From Bifidobacterium breve (GTDB lineage: Bacteria; Actinomycetota; Thermoleophilia; Solirubrobacterales; Solirubrobacteraceae): a stretch of 64,000 nucleotides of DNA. Each line of letters opens with the position of its first letter. Position 1 is the stretch's first letter. Location: assembly GCA_945878865.1 (NCBI GenBank), contig CAMCUD010000022.1, positions 16,250 to 80,249 of the forward strand, given 5' to 3'. The notes beneath the pieces are model-generated. The model was not told the origin of the DNA and ran no database searches. It saw nothing but the letters and a program-made list of their open reading frames with translations. The translations under genes and the position numbers were made by a program. Shown in pieces: positions 52,644-63,420 of this stretch.

Positions 52644-53645
52644 GTGAGGCTCTCGCGCCGCATCCTGCGCCAACCCCTGGTCCGGTTCGGCGTCGCCGGC
52701 CTCTTCGTGGTCAGCGGCGGCGTCGCGCTGCTGCTCCTGCAGGGCGTCGGCGCGCCGCACGGCCCGTCGCTGGCGATCTCGGCGCTCATCGCGCTGACGA
52801 GCATCCCGTTCGCCGTGGCGCCGGTGGCGACGATGCCCCACCGGTGGTTCCATGTCCTGCCCGTGGTGATCGCGGTGGAGACGTGCGCCGCGATGTGGGT
52901 CGCCGCGCCGGACAGCGGGCCCGGGGCGGTGACCTTCATCTTCATCGGGGCCGTCGCGCCGATCATCGCCGAGTCCTGGTGGGCGCTCCTTGCGCAGCTG
53001 AGCTTCGCCTCGCTCATGATCTTCATCCCGGTGATCGCCGGGATCGTCGACACGTCGTCGGCGTACACGATCCTCGCCGTCTTCCTGCTCATGTGGGGTC
53101 TGGCCGGCATCGTCACGCTCGTGTGGGCGCACGCCGAGGATGTCGCCGCGCAGCTGGACGCGCTGGCGCAGCGCGACGCGCTCACCGGGGTCGGCAACCG
53201 GCGGATGCTCGACGAGCGGCTGGACTACGAGCTCGTGCGCCACGCGCGCTCCGGCGAGCCGCTGGCGGTCGCCGTGCTGGACCTCAACGGGTTCAAGACC
53301 ATCAACGACACGATCGGGCACAACGCCGGCGACGACGTCTTGCGCGAGGTCGCCGACGCGCTGCGCGGCGCGGTCCGCGGCCAGGACACGGTCGCCCGGC
53401 CGGGCGGTGACGAGTTCTGCATCCTGGCGCCGGGGACCGGCGCCGACGCCACGGACGAGCTCGTCGCGCGGATCCGCGCAGCGCTGGACGGCGTCACGAC
53501 CGATCGCGTGAGCGCCGGCATCGGGGTCGCCGTCTTCCCGGGCGACGGCACCACGGCACGCGATCTCTACGAGGCCGCCGACGCCCGCCAGCGCGCGGAC
53601 AAGCCGCTTGCACGCGGCGGCGCCGAGCTCACGTCGTCGCGCTGA
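52644..53645 (+). CDS. Membrane diguanylate cyclase (GGDEF)
   Basis: A 333-residue protein: six membrane helices (about 12-160), then a GGDEF domain with GGDEF at 254-258 and the inhibitory RGQD at 245-248. Makes c-di-GMP from two GTP in response to an unknown membrane signal. GTG at 52644 chosen, with GGAGGG just upstream; in-frame sequence further 5' is low-complexity. Closely related and collinear to the gene at 56377. Confidence 0.9.
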   Translation: MRLSRRILRQPLVRFGVAGLFVVSGGVALLLLQGVGAPHGPSLAISALIALTSIPFAVAPVATMPHRWFHVLPVVIAVETCAAMWVAAPDSGPGAVTFIFIGAVAPIIAESWWALLAQLSFASLMIFIPVIAGIVDTSSAYTILAVFLLMWGLAGIVTLVWAHAEDVAAQLDALAQRDALTGVGNRRMLDERLDYELVRHARSGEPLAVAVLDLNGFKTINDTIGHNAGDDVLREVADALRGAVRGQDTVARPGGDEFCILAPGTGADATDELVARIRAALDGVTTDRVSAGIGVAVFPGDGTTARDLYEAADARQRADKPLARGGAELTSSR

Positions 53646-53675
53646 CGCGCCGCGCCGTGCGGCAGACTGCGCGTC

Positions 53676-54182
53676 GTGCCGTCGCCGGATTTCGACCCCA
53701 TCGCCGAGGCGCGCCGTCAGTGGGACACGCACTGGGAGGACTCCCCGACGTCCCAGATGGCCGCGGTCACCTCGATCTTCCGCGCGCAGCAGATCCTGCT
53801 GGCCCGCCTGAACGAGCATCTCGCGCCGCTGGACCTCACCTTCGCCCGGTACGAGGCGCTCATGCTCCTGTACTACTCGCGCCGGGGCGAGCTTCCGCTG
53901 GGGAAGATCTCCGACCGCCTCCAGGTGCACCGCGCGAGCGTCACGAACGTCGTCGACAAGCTGTGCGAGCGCGGCTACGTCGAGCGGGTCCCGCACGAGA
54001 CGGACAGGCGGGCGGTGCTCGCGCGGATCACGCCCGAGGGGCGGCGGGCCGCGAAGAAGGCGACGGAGGCGCTCAACGCCGCCGACATGACGATGCAGCC
54101 GCTGTCGGCTGACGCGTGCGAGCGGGTGTACGAGCTGCTGCGCCCGCTCCGGGCGGCGGCGGACGGCTTCAGTCCGGCTTGA
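53676..54182 (+). CDS. MarR family transcriptional regulator
   Basis: A 168-residue MarR protein with winged helix-turn-helix (LPLGKISDRLQVHRASVTNVVDKLCERGYV) and the wing PHETDRRAVLARIT. GTG start at 53676. It is 15 bases upstream of the acyl-CoA mutase gene on the same strand, so may be co-transcribed with and regulate it, as seen for MarR genes beside acyl-CoA mutase genes in actinobacteria. Confidence 0.9.
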   Translation: MPSPDFDPIAEARRQWDTHWEDSPTSQMAAVTSIFRAQQILLARLNEHLAPLDLTFARYEALMLLYYSRRGELPLGKISDRLQVHRASVTNVVDKLCERGYVERVPHETDRRAVLARITPEGRRAAKKATEALNAADMTMQPLSADACERVYELLRPLRAAADGFSPA

Positions 54183-54197
54183 CCGCGTGTCACAGAT

Positions 54198-55877
<1,680 letters not shown>

Positions 55878-55899
55878 CGTCGTCCCGGGGCCGAGACCT

Positions 55900-56304
55900 A
55901 TGAACACATCGAAGAAGATCCGCGTCGTCGTCGCCAAGCCCGGCCTCGACGGCCACGACCGCGGCGCGAAGATCATCGCCCGCGCCCTGCGTGATGCCGG
56001 CATGGAGGTCATCTACACGGGCCTGCACCAGACGCCCGAGCAGATCGTCGAGACGGTCATCCAGGAAGACGCCGACGCCGTCGGTCTGTCCATCCTCTCC
56101 GGCGCGCACATGACGCTCGTGCCCCGCATCGTCGACCTGCTGCGCGAGCAGGAGATCGACGACGTCCTCGTCACCGTGGGCGGCACGATTCCCGCCGACG
56201 ACATCCCGGAGCTCAAGAAGCTCGGCGTCGCCGAGGTGTTCACTCCGGGCGCGCCGACGCAGGACATCGTCGACTTCATGCGGGCGGGCGCGTCGCGCAA
56301 CTGA
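55900..56304 (+). CDS. B12-binding small subunit of acyl-CoA mutase
   Basis: A 134-residue cobalamin-binding domain with the base-off/His-on motif DGHDRG (Asp17, His19, Gly22), SILSGAH and the VGGTIPADD loop. It partners the large subunit encoded just upstream to rearrange acyl-CoA carbon skeletons. Size and separate coding match the small subunits of isobutyryl-CoA and archaeal methylmalonyl-CoA mutases. No MeaB-type chaperone gene is nearby. Confidence 0.94.
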   Translation: MNTSKKIRVVVAKPGLDGHDRGAKIIARALRDAGMEVIYTGLHQTPEQIVETVIQEDADAVGLSILSGAHMTLVPRIVDLLREQEIDDVLVTVGGTIPADDIPELKKLGVAEVFTPGAPTQDIVDFMRAGASRN

Positions 56305-56376
56305 CGCGGCGCCCCGCGCGTCCGGTCTGACCCGGCGCGCCTCCAGATTGCGTCAGAATGCGCCGACATCCCTGAC

Positions 56377-57384
56377 GTGAAGCTCTCACACCGGATCATC
56401 CGCCAGCCCAACGTGCGCTACATCGCCGCGGGGCTGTTTGCGGCGTGCGCGCCGGCGGCGCTGCTCGGACTCTCGCTGCTCGGCGCGTCGACCCCGGCGA
56501 CCATCGTCATCCCGCTCGCGATCCTGGTGACCGCGATCCCCGTCGCGCTCGCGCCCACGGCGACGATGGATCGGCGGTGGTTCTGGGCGCTGCCCGGGCT
56601 GATCGTCTTCTGGTCGGGCGTGACGATGTGGGCGGTGGCACCCGATGTCGGGCCGGTCGCGGTGATCTTCATCTTCATCGCGCCCCTCGTCGTCGTGTGT
56701 GCGGAGTCGCGCCGCGACGCGGTCGCGATGACCGCCGTGGCCACCGGCGTGATGCTCTCCCCGGTCATCGCGGGCCAGGCCACCACGCCGGGCGCGCTCA
56801 CCGTGCTGGCCGCGGCGGTGGTGATGTGGGGGATCGGACTCATGACCATGGCGGTCTGGCAGCACGCCGAGGACGTCGCCGAGCAGCTCGACGAGCTCGC
56901 GCAGCGCGACGCCCTCACGGGGCTGGGCAACCGGCGGCACCTCGACGAGCGGCTGGAGTACGAGCTCGTCCGCCACGCGCGCAACGGCCGGCCGCTCACG
57001 CTCGTCGTCCTGGATCTCAACGGCTTCAAGGAAGTCAACGACACGCTCGGGCACGCCGCCGGGGACGACGTCCTGCGGGAGGTCGCGATCGCGCTCGTGC
57101 AGGCCGTGCGCGGGCAGGACACGGTCGCGCGGCCCGGCGGTGACGAGTTCTGCGTGATCGCGCCCGAGACCGGAGCCGAGGCGGCGCCCGTCCTGGTCGA
57201 GCACCTGCGCAAGGCGGTCGGCTCGGTCCGCGCGGGCGACATGACCGTCGCGGCGGCCCTCGGCTGCGCCGTGTTCCCCTACGACGGGCGCGCCTCGCGC
57301 AAGCTCTTCGAGTCCGCCGACGCGGCCCAGCGCCAGGACAAGCCGGACGGCCGCGGTCGCCCGGCGCTCGCCGACGCCGGGTAG
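56377..57384 (+). CDS. Membrane diguanylate cyclase (GGDEF)
   Basis: A 335-residue protein with six membrane helices and a GGDEF domain (GGDEF at 254-258, inhibitory RGQD at 245-248). It aligns with the protein from 52644 without a gap over the first 258 residues, sharing IRQP-, AEDVA(A/E)QLD-, and VARPGGDEFC segments, so the two are paralogues from local duplication. GTG start at 56377. Confidence 0.9.
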   Translation: MKLSHRIIRQPNVRYIAAGLFAACAPAALLGLSLLGASTPATIVIPLAILVTAIPVALAPTATMDRRWFWALPGLIVFWSGVTMWAVAPDVGPVAVIFIFIAPLVVVCAESRRDAVAMTAVATGVMLSPVIAGQATTPGALTVLAAAVVMWGIGLMTMAVWQHAEDVAEQLDELAQRDALTGLGNRRHLDERLEYELVRHARNGRPLTLVVLDLNGFKEVNDTLGHAAGDDVLREVAIALVQAVRGQDTVARPGGDEFCVIAPETGAEAAPVLVEHLRKAVGSVRAGDMTVAAALGCAVFPYDGRASRKLFESADAAQRQDKPDGRGRPALADAG

Positions 57385-57405
57385 TCCAAGGAGTACCTTC
57401 CGGGT

Positions 57406-58263
57406 GTGGTCGTCAGCTCCCGCGCCCGCGCCGCCCTCGAGGTGGCCTCCGAGGTGGTGTCCGGACTGGGCGTGTCGTTCGACGCCGCGCGCGTGCTGCG
57501 CGACCGCAGCAACGTCATCATCGCCTTCGACGAGCGGCTCGTCGCGCGAGTGCCCGGGAGCGTCGGCTCCGTCCGCCCGGGCGACGCCTGGATGCGCCGC
57601 GAGGTGGCCGTCGCCTCGTTCCTGGCCAGGCGCGGCGCGCCTGTCGTCGGCCCGACGGAGCTCGCCGACCCGGGTCCGCACGCCCACGGCGACACGTTCG
57701 TCACGCTCTGGCAGTTCGAGCCCACCGTGGAGAAGGTGGATCCGCTGGCGGCCGGCCGGGCGCTGCGGGTCTGCCACGAGATGCTCGAGGACCTCGACGT
57801 CGCGGTCGTCGAGGGCCACAACGCCCTGGACGAGGCGCTGCGCCTCCTGGACACCGACGTGATGCCGTTCACGGGTGAGGAGCGCACGGTGCTGCGCGAC
57901 TGGGGCCGCCGCGCCCAGGCGGCGCTCGCGGGCGAGCCCGTCCAGGTCGTCCACGGCGACGCGCACCTGGGCAATGTCCTGGCGTCCGCGCGCGGGCCGC
58001 TGTGGAACGACTGGGAGGACACTCACGCCGCGAGCCGGGCGTGGGACCTGGGCTGCCTGCACGCTCCGGCGATCCTCGGCTGGGACGACGGCGACGAGGT
58101 CGCGGCGATGGCCTACGGCGACGCGCCGGAGGGCGTCGAGGCCGCGACCCGGGGGCGGCTCGTCCAGGCGGTCGTCTGGACCGCGGTCGCCGCGGCGTTC
58201 CGCCGGGAGGGGCCCGAGCGCGCGCGGGACCTGCTGATGCGCGTCTCGCTCGGCACGGCCTGA
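57406..58263 (+). CDS. Aminoglycoside-phosphotransferase-fold kinase
   Basis: A 285-residue APH-family protein with the catalytic loop [11 protein letters not shown] and a metal-binding segment NDWEDT in the place of the usual DFD. Such proteins phosphorylate small molecules (choline, homoserine, macrolides, sugars); the substrate is unknown. GTG start at 57406. Followed after 28 bases by the crcB pair. Confidence 0.86.
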   Translation: MVVSSRARAALEVASEVVSGLGVSFDAARVLRDRSNVIIAFDERLVARVPGSVGSVRPGDAWMRREVAVASFLARRGAPVVGPTELADPGPHAHGDTFVTLWQFEPTVEKVDPLAAGRALRVCHEMLEDLDVAVVEGHNALDEALRLLDTDVMPFTGEERTVLRDWGRRAQAALAGEPVQVVHGDAHLGNVLASARGPLWNDWEDTHAASRAWDLGCLHAPAILGWDDGDEVAAMAYGDAPEGVEAATRGRLVQAVVWTAVAAAFRREGPERARDLLMRVSLGTA

Positions 58264-58291
58264 CCGCCGTCGGCCGCTCTACGCTCACGGC

Positions 58292-58690
58292 ATGGCCCCG
58301 GACCCCCGCGAGCTCGCCGCCATCTTCGCGGGCGGATGCGCGGGCGCCGTCGCGCGGGCGGAGCTCGCCGACCGCCTGGCGGCGGATCCCGGGCACTGGC
58401 CGTGGGCGACGTTCATCGTCAACGTCGTCGGCGCGCTCGTCCTCGGATGGGCCGTCACGCGCCTGCAGGAGCGCCTGCCGCCGTCGGCCTACCGGCGCCC
58501 GCTGCTCGGCACCGGGTTCTGCGGTGGGCTGACGACCTTCTCGACGATGCAGCTCGAGCTGTTGTGGATGCTCGAGGACGGCCGCACCGGGCTGGCACTC
58601 GGCTACGCGGCGGCCAGCGTCGCGGCGGGCTTCCTGGCCGTCGTCGTGGCGACGAACCTCGTGCGGACCGGTGGGCGGGTGCGCGCGTGA
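58292..58690 (+). CDS. crcB: Fluoride exporter subunit CrcB
   Basis: A 132-residue, four-helix membrane protein with GGCAGAVAR, the conserved Asn in FIVNVVGA and [12 protein letters not shown]. In actinobacteria two different CrcB (Fluc) chains form the dual-topology dimer that lets fluoride out. Its stop overlaps the second crcB start as GTGA. No fluoride riboswitch is visible upstream. Confidence 0.94.
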   Translation: MAPDPRELAAIFAGGCAGAVARAELADRLAADPGHWPWATFIVNVVGALVLGWAVTRLQERLPPSAYRRPLLGTGFCGGLTTFSTMQLELLWMLEDGRTGLALGYAAASVAAGFLAVVVATNLVRTGGRVRA

Positions 58691-59052
58691 GCCCGGGCCT
58701 GCTCGTGGCCGTCGGCCTCTTCGGCGGGGTCGGCGCGGTCGCCCGCTTCCTCCTCGACGGCGCGGTCTCGCGTCGAACGGGCCGGGCGTTCCCGTACGGC
58801 ACGCTCGCGGTGAACCTCACCGGGGCGTTCCTGCTCGGCCTCCTCGCAGGCGCGGCCGTCAGCGGGTCGGCGTACAAGCTCGCGGGGGTCGGGTTCATCG
58901 GCGCGTTCACGACGTTCAGCACCTGGGCGTTCGAGAGTCATCGCCTGGGCGAGGACGGCCGGCTGTGCCTGGGTGCGGCGAACTTCGCGATCAGCCTCGT
59001 GCTCGGGGTTGCGCTGGCATGGCTGGGCCGGGAGGTGGGGCTGGCGCTGTGA
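58687..59052 (+). CDS. crcB: Fluoride exporter subunit CrcB (second chain)
   Basis: A 121-residue, four-helix protein with [18 protein letters not shown] and [12 protein letters not shown]. Probably the oppositely oriented partner of the upstream CrcB. GTG start at 58687 overlaps the first gene, and its own stop overlaps the DUF190 gene start as GTGA, so all three are co-translated. Confidence 0.94.
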   Translation: MSPGLLVAVGLFGGVGAVARFLLDGAVSRRTGRAFPYGTLAVNLTGAFLLGLLAGAAVSGSAYKLAGVGFIGAFTTFSTWAFESHRLGEDGRLCLGAANFAISLVLGVALAWLGREVGLAL

Positions 59053-60122
59053 TCGAGGATGCGCTGAAGCTCACGGTGTACCTCGGGGAGCGCGACCGCG
59101 TCGGCGGCGCGTTCGCCAGCGACGCCCTGGAGGCGATCCACGCACGACACGGCCTGCGCGCCAGCGTCCTGCTGCGCGGCATGGCGGGTTACGGGGCGCG
59201 CCAGCAGCTGCGCACCGACCGGCTGCTCACGCTGTCGGAGGATCTGCCGCTCGTGTCCGTCGCCGTCGACACACGCGCGCGCGTCGAGGCGGCGCTCGCC
59301 GACGTCCGCGCGCTGCCGTTCCACGGGCTGGTGACGCTCGAGCGCGCGCGGCTCACGGACGGCCGCGGCGCCGTGGCGCGGCTGCCCGAGGGGGCCGACG
59401 ACGCGACGAAGCTCACCGTCTACGTCGGCCGTCGCGCCCGCGCTGAGGGACGTCCCGCCGTCACGGCGATCCTCGACGTGCTGCGCGCCGCGGGCGTCTC
59501 CGGGGCCACCGCGCTGCTCGGCGTCGACGGCGTGCTGGGCGGCCGGCGCCATCGGGCGCGGCTGATCGGCCGCAACGCCGACGTCCCGGTGATGGTCATC
59601 GCCGTCGGGCCGGGCGGGCGGATCCGCGCGGCGCTCCCGGAGCTCGAGGCGCTGCTCGACGAGCCGGTCATGACGCTCGAGCGGATCCGGCTGTGCAAGC
59701 GCGACGGCGTCCGCCTCGGCGAGCCGCGGCACATCGCGGCGACCGATCCGTCCGGGCTGGGCATCTGGCAGAAGCTCATGGTCTACGCCGGCGAGCAGTC
59801 GCCCGGTGGTGGCGGCCCGATGCATCAGGAGATCCTGTCGGCGCTGCGAGCGGAGGGCGCCGCGGGCGCGACGACCCTGCGCGGCGTGCGCGGCTATCAC
59901 GGCGACCACGCGCCGCACGGGGATGCGCTGTGGCAGCTGCGCCGCCGCGCACCGGTCGTCACGGTGATCGTCGACGTCCCGGAGCGCGCGCGGCGGTGGT
60001 TCGAGCTCGTCGACGCGCTGACCGAGCAGACCGGATTGGTGACCAGCGAGCTCGTCCCGGCCTTCCAGACGCGCACACCGGCCCCCGGTGCGGGCGGGCT
60101 GCGCCTCGCCGACGTGGAATGA
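59049..60122 (+). CDS. Triple-DUF190 protein linked to fluoride exporter
   Basis: A 357-residue soluble protein of three tandem DUF190 domains: about 1-104, 117-220 and 238-345. Each begins with KLTVY(V/L)G or KLMVYAG, has a GA(T/S)xLxG turn and ends with a TLER- or TSEL-like strand. DUF190 proteins are usually single domains of about 110 residues and have a ferredoxin-like, PII-related fold, often beside crcB. Function is unknown; a regulator or modulator of CrcB is inferred from coupling. Confidence 0.88.
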   Translation: MIEDALKLTVYLGERDRVGGAFASDALEAIHARHGLRASVLLRGMAGYGARQQLRTDRLLTLSEDLPLVSVAVDTRARVEAALADVRALPFHGLVTLERARLTDGRGAVARLPEGADDATKLTVYVGRRARAEGRPAVTAILDVLRAAGVSGATALLGVDGVLGGRRHRARLIGRNADVPVMVIAVGPGGRIRAALPELEALLDEPVMTLERIRLCKRDGVRLGEPRHIAATDPSGLGIWQKLMVYAGEQSPGGGGPMHQEILSALRAEGAAGATTLRGVRGYHGDHAPHGDALWQLRRRAPVVTVIVDVPERARRWFELVDALTEQTGLVTSELVPAFQTRTPAPGAGGLRLADVE

Positions 60123-60129
60123 TCCGCGG

Positions 60130-60756
60130 ATGGCCGCTGCCGAGCATGACCATCCGCTCTTCGCCCGCTTCTGGAAGGTCGTCGCGCCCGGCGCGATGGC
60201 CGGCCGGGACCGCGACACGCTGCTGGCCGGCCTCACTGGGACGGTCCTGGAGGTCGGTGCGGGCACCGGGGTGAACTTCGCGCACTACCCGCCGTCGGTC
60301 GCGAAGGTCGTCGCGATCGAGCCTGAGCCGCATCTGCGCGAGGAGGCCGCCCGCCACGCGGCTCGCGCGCCGGTCGCAGTCGAGGTCGTCGACGGCGAGG
60401 CCGAAGCCGTGCCGCTGTCCGACGCGTCGGTCGACGCCGTCGTCACGTCGCTCGTGCTCTGCTCGGTCACCGATCAGGCGGCATCCCTTACGGAGCTTCA
60501 GCGGGTGCTGCGGCCCGGCGGCGAGCTGCGCTTCTACGAGCATGTCGTCGCGCACCGGGACCGGCCCGCCGCCTTCCAGCGCTGGTTGGACCGCAGCGGC
60601 GTCTGGCCGAAGCTCGGCGCGGGCTGCCACGTCTCCCGCGACACGCTGAGCGCGATTGAGCGGTCCGGGTTCGTGCTGGGCGAGCACCGCCGGTTCATGT
60701 CCGGGTTCGGGCCGTTCGCCCTCCCGCACATCGCCGGTGTGGCTACCCGTCGATGA
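60130..60756 (+). CDS. Class I SAM-dependent methyltransferase
   Basis: A 208-residue methyltransferase of the Methyltransf_11 type with the SAM motif LEVGAGTGVNF, an acidic residue after the second strand (IEPEP) and VLRPGGELRFYEHV. Similar to methyltransferases annotated as UbiE-like but acting on unknown small molecules. ATG at 60130, 7 bases after the DUF190 stop. Its end overlaps the convergent DUF202 gene by 14 bases. Confidence 0.9.
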   Translation: MAAAEHDHPLFARFWKVVAPGAMAGRDRDTLLAGLTGTVLEVGAGTGVNFAHYPPSVAKVVAIEPEPHLREEAARHAARAPVAVEVVDGEAEAVPLSDASVDAVVTSLVLCSVTDQAASLTELQRVLRPGGELRFYEHVVAHRDRPAAFQRWLDRSGVWPKLGAGCHVSRDTLSAIERSGFVLGEHRRFMSGFGPFALPHIAGVATRR

Positions 60757-61081
60757 GCAGCGCGGTGAGCACGACGACCGCGTAGACGACCATGCCGATC
60801 GCCAGCAGCGCGAGGCCCCGGCCGGCAGGCAGCGGCCGCCCGGCGCGCATCGCTGCGTCGTACGTGCGCCACCGCGCGTAGGCGTCGCCCGCCACGAGGG
60901 CACCCGCGACGATCGGCGGGACCGCGACGAGCCACCGCAGCCACTCGTGCTCGAAGTTCAGCGCCTTCGCCGCGACGATCCCGGCGGCCATGAACCCGAG
61001 CGCGGTGCGGACCCAGGCGAGGAAAGTGCGCTCGTTCGCGAGGACGAAGCGGTCGTCGAGCTGCTCGGCGGGCGCGGCCAT
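60743..61081 (-). CDS. DUF202 membrane protein
   Basis: A 112-residue protein with three membrane helices and the DUF202 signature LANERTFLAWVRTALGFMAAG. The family includes YidH-like proteins and the membrane part of eukaryotic VTC, but bacterial function is unknown. Single gene between the methyltransferase and the MFS exporter. Confidence 0.9.
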   Translation of the reverse strand: MAAPAEQLDDRFVLANERTFLAWVRTALGFMAAGIVAAKALNFEHEWLRWLVAVPPIVAGALVAGDAYARWRTYDAAMRAGRPLPAGRGLALLAIGMVVYAVVVLTALLIDG

Positions 61082-61116
61082 GGGGACATCATGCCGACCC
61101 TGGCGGCGCGCGTCCG

Positions 61117-62673
61117 TCAGGCCGCGGCCAGCTCCACCGCGCGGAGGTCGCCGCCCTCCTCGGCGGGCTCCGGCTGGGCCGGGAGCACGAGGAGCGCCAT
61201 GACCGCCCCCGCGGCGCAGACCCCCGCCGCCACGAGGCACCCGGCGGCCATCCCGTCGAAGAACCCGGTGGACGCCAGGCCCAACAGCGCGTCGGCCGCG
61301 CCTCCGGCTCCGGCCTGCGTCAGCCGGTCGCCGGCGATCACCGCGGCCCCGATGGACTCCTGGGCGGCGCCGAGCGCCTCGGCGGGAACAGCGCGCGAGG
61401 CGGCCGACGTGAACGCGTCGGTGTACAGCGACGCGTACACGCTGCCGATCACCGCCACGCCGAGGGTCGCGCCGAGTTCGCGCGCCGTGTCGTTGATCGC
61501 CGAGCCGACCCCGGCCTTGGCGCGGGAGACGGCGCCCATGATCGACTCGGTCGCGGGCGCGCTCGTCAGGCCCATACCGGTGCCGAGGAACAGCATCTGC
61601 CCGACGATGGTCGTGTAGTCGGTCGTCGCGCTGGCACTCGACGTCCACGCGTACGCGACCGCCAGGAGCGTCAGGCCGCCGCCGACGACGAGCTTCGTCC
61701 CCCGGCGCACCGCCAGCTGCGTGCCGATGATCGAGCCGATCGCCACCGATGTCGCCACCGGCAGGATCCTCAGGCCGGTCTCCAGCGGGCCGTAGCCCTT
61801 GAGGAACTGGAAGTACTGCGTGATGAGGAAGATGAAGCCCGACAGGGCGAAGAAGGCAACCGTGATCGCCAGGGACGCCGCGCTGAATCGGAGGTTGCGG
61901 AAGATGCGAACGTCGAGCATCGGCTCTGCGACGCGTCGCTCGATCGCGATGAACGCGGCGGCGAACGTGAGGGCGAGGGCGCCGAGCACCAGGGTCTGCG
62001 CCGACAGCCACCCCGCGTCCGGCGCCTCGATGATCGCGAAGACGAGCGTCCCCACGGTGGCGACGGAGAGCGCGAGGCCGCCCAGATCCAGGCGCGGCGC
62101 GGCGGGGTCACGGGAGTCGGGCACCACCCAGAGGACCAGGCCGATCGCGATGAGCGCCACCGGGACCTTCACGACGAACGTCGCCGGCCAGGAGAAGCTC
62201 TCCAGCAGCGCGCCGCCGGCGATGGGGCCGAGGGCGATCGCGAGCCCCGTGGCCGCGCCCCAGAGGCCGATCGCCTGCGCTCGCTCCGTCCGTTCGGTGA
62301 AGACGTTCGTGATGATCGACAGCGTCGTCGGGAAGATGAGCGCCGCGCCCACGCCCATGACCGCGCGGGTGGCGATCAGGGCGTCGGAGCTCGTGGTGAG
62401 CGCGCCGGCGGCGTTGCCCGCGCCGTAGATGGCGAGTCCGGTGAGCAGCGCGCCGCGGCGGCCGAACCGGTCGCCGAGGCTCCCGGCCGCGAGGACCAGC
62501 GCCGCGAACACCAGGGTGTACGCGTCGACGATCCACTGCAGGTCGCGGGTGGACGCGTCGAGGTCGGTGACGAGCCGCGGCAGCGCGATGTTGACGATCG
62601 TCACGTCGAGGTTGACGGCGAACGCGCAGAGGCACAGCGCGGCGAGCGCGAGGCGGCGGTGCTGGGTGGTCAT
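61117..62673 (-). CDS. MFS drug exporter, DHA2 (14-helix) family
   Basis: A 518-residue transporter with 14 predicted helices. Motif A in GSLGDRFGRRGALL, the antiporter motif C in LGPIAGGALLESFSWPATF, and DVTIVNIALP in helix 1, as in EmrB/QacA proteins. Proton-driven efflux of a hydrophobic compound. The ATG at 62673 is 7 bases from a TACGGT -10 box, so the message may be leaderless. Divergent from an HxlR-type regulator that probably represses it. Confidence 0.93.
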   Translation of the reverse strand: MTTQHRRLALAALCLCAFAVNLDVTIVNIALPRLVTDLDASTRDLQWIVDAYTLVFAALVLAAGSLGDRFGRRGALLTGLAIYGAGNAAGALTTSSDALIATRAVMGVGAALIFPTTLSIITNVFTERTERAQAIGLWGAATGLAIALGPIAGGALLESFSWPATFVVKVPVALIAIGLVLWVVPDSRDPAAPRLDLGGLALSVATVGTLVFAIIEAPDAGWLSAQTLVLGALALTFAAAFIAIERRVAEPMLDVRIFRNLRFSAASLAITVAFFALSGFIFLITQYFQFLKGYGPLETGLRILPVATSVAIGSIIGTQLAVRRGTKLVVGGGLTLLAVAYAWTSSASATTDYTTIVGQMLFLGTGMGLTSAPATESIMGAVSRAKAGVGSAINDTARELGATLGVAVIGSVYASLYTDAFTSAASRAVPAEALGAAQESIGAAVIAGDRLTQAGAGGAADALLGLASTGFFDGMAAGCLVAAGVCAAGAVMALLVLPAQPEPAEEGGDLRAVELAAA

Positions 62674-62680
62674 GGCGGGC

Positions 62681-62745
62681 ACCGTAGCCAGCAGCTATAT
62701 CTTTTTCAAGTACAAACTTGATCCAGCTATAGCGTCGGGTATGCT
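62681..62745. promoter_or_regulatory. Divergent promoters with HxlR-type operator
   Basis: Inverted repeat TCAAGT-ACAA-ACTTGA (62706-62721) overlaps both -35 boxes. Minus strand: TTGAAA (62709-62704), 17 bases, TACGGT (62686-62681), 7 bases to the MFS ATG. Plus strand: TTGATC (62718-62723), 16 bases, TATGCT (62740-62745), 6 bases to the regulator GTG. AGCTATA occurs as a direct repeat on each side. The region is AT-rich against its surroundings. Confidence 0.7.
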
Positions 62746-62751
62746 TTCCGG

Positions 62752-63420
62752 GTGGCACGCAGCTATGACCAGTACTGCGGTCTCGCGGCCGCGCTCGACG
62801 TCCTCGGCGAGCGCTGGACGCTGCTCGTGCTGCGCGACCTCTCGCTCGGCCCCAAGCGCTACCGCGATCTGCTCGACGCCCTCCCAGGGATCGGCACGAA
62901 CCTCCTGGCGGCGCGGCTGAAGTCCCTCGAGGAGGCCGGCGTCGTCCGGCGGGTGACGCTGCCGCCGCCCGCAGGCGTGCAGGTGTACGAGCTCACCGCA
63001 CGCGGCGAGGCGCTGCGCCCGATGCTCGAGGGCCTCGCGCTCTGGGGCCTCGAGTTGCTGCCCGACGAGGTCGGTGAGCGGCGCTTCCGCCCGGCGTGGG
63101 CGGCGGCCTGCATGCGCGCCGGCGTCGAGCCTGGCGCGGCTGCGGACCTGGCCGGGACCTACCTGTTCGAGGTCGACGGCGAGCAGTTCCACCTCACCGC
63201 GGCCGACGGTGAGCTGGACGTGCGCGACGGCCCGCCGCCGGGCTCCCCCGACGTCCGCGTTCGCATGGACCTGCCCACGTATCTGGAGCTGGGCACGCGC
63301 CGGCTCGCGCCCGCCGACGCCGTGACCTCCGGCGTCGTGGAGTTGGACGGCGACCTGGCACGGCTGGAGGCGCTGCTCGCCGCGTTCCATCTCCCGGCGC
63401 GGGTGCCGAGCCCGACCTAG
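62752..63420 (+). CDS. HxlR-type regulator with SCP2-like C-terminal domain
   Basis: A 222-residue protein. Residues 1-95 are an HxlR winged helix (CGLAAALDVLGERWTLLVLRDLSLGPKRYRDLLDALPGIGTNLL...), and the C-terminal half resembles a sterol-carrier/alkyl-sulfatase-dimerisation fold (FEVDGEQFHLTAADGELDVRDG), which may bind the inducing ligand. GTG at 62752, probably leaderless. Its likely target is the divergent exporter. It shares a CTAG with the convergent gene's stop. Confidence 0.88.
   Translation: MARSYDQYCGLAAALDVLGERWTLLVLRDLSLGPKRYRDLLDALPGIGTNLLAARLKSLEEAGVVRRVTLPPPAGVQVYELTARGEALRPMLEGLALWGLELLPDEVGERRFRPAWAAACMRAGVEPGAAADLAGTYLFEVDGEQFHLTAADGELDVRDGPPPGSPDVRVRMDLPTYLELGTRRLAPADAVTSGVVELDGDLARLEALLAAFHLPARVPSPT

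Noticed and set aside
58262..58291. Fluoride riboswitch before crcB
   Set aside because: Only 28 bases separate the kinase stop from the crcB ATG, and the conserved fluoride-riboswitch core was not found there or just upstream.
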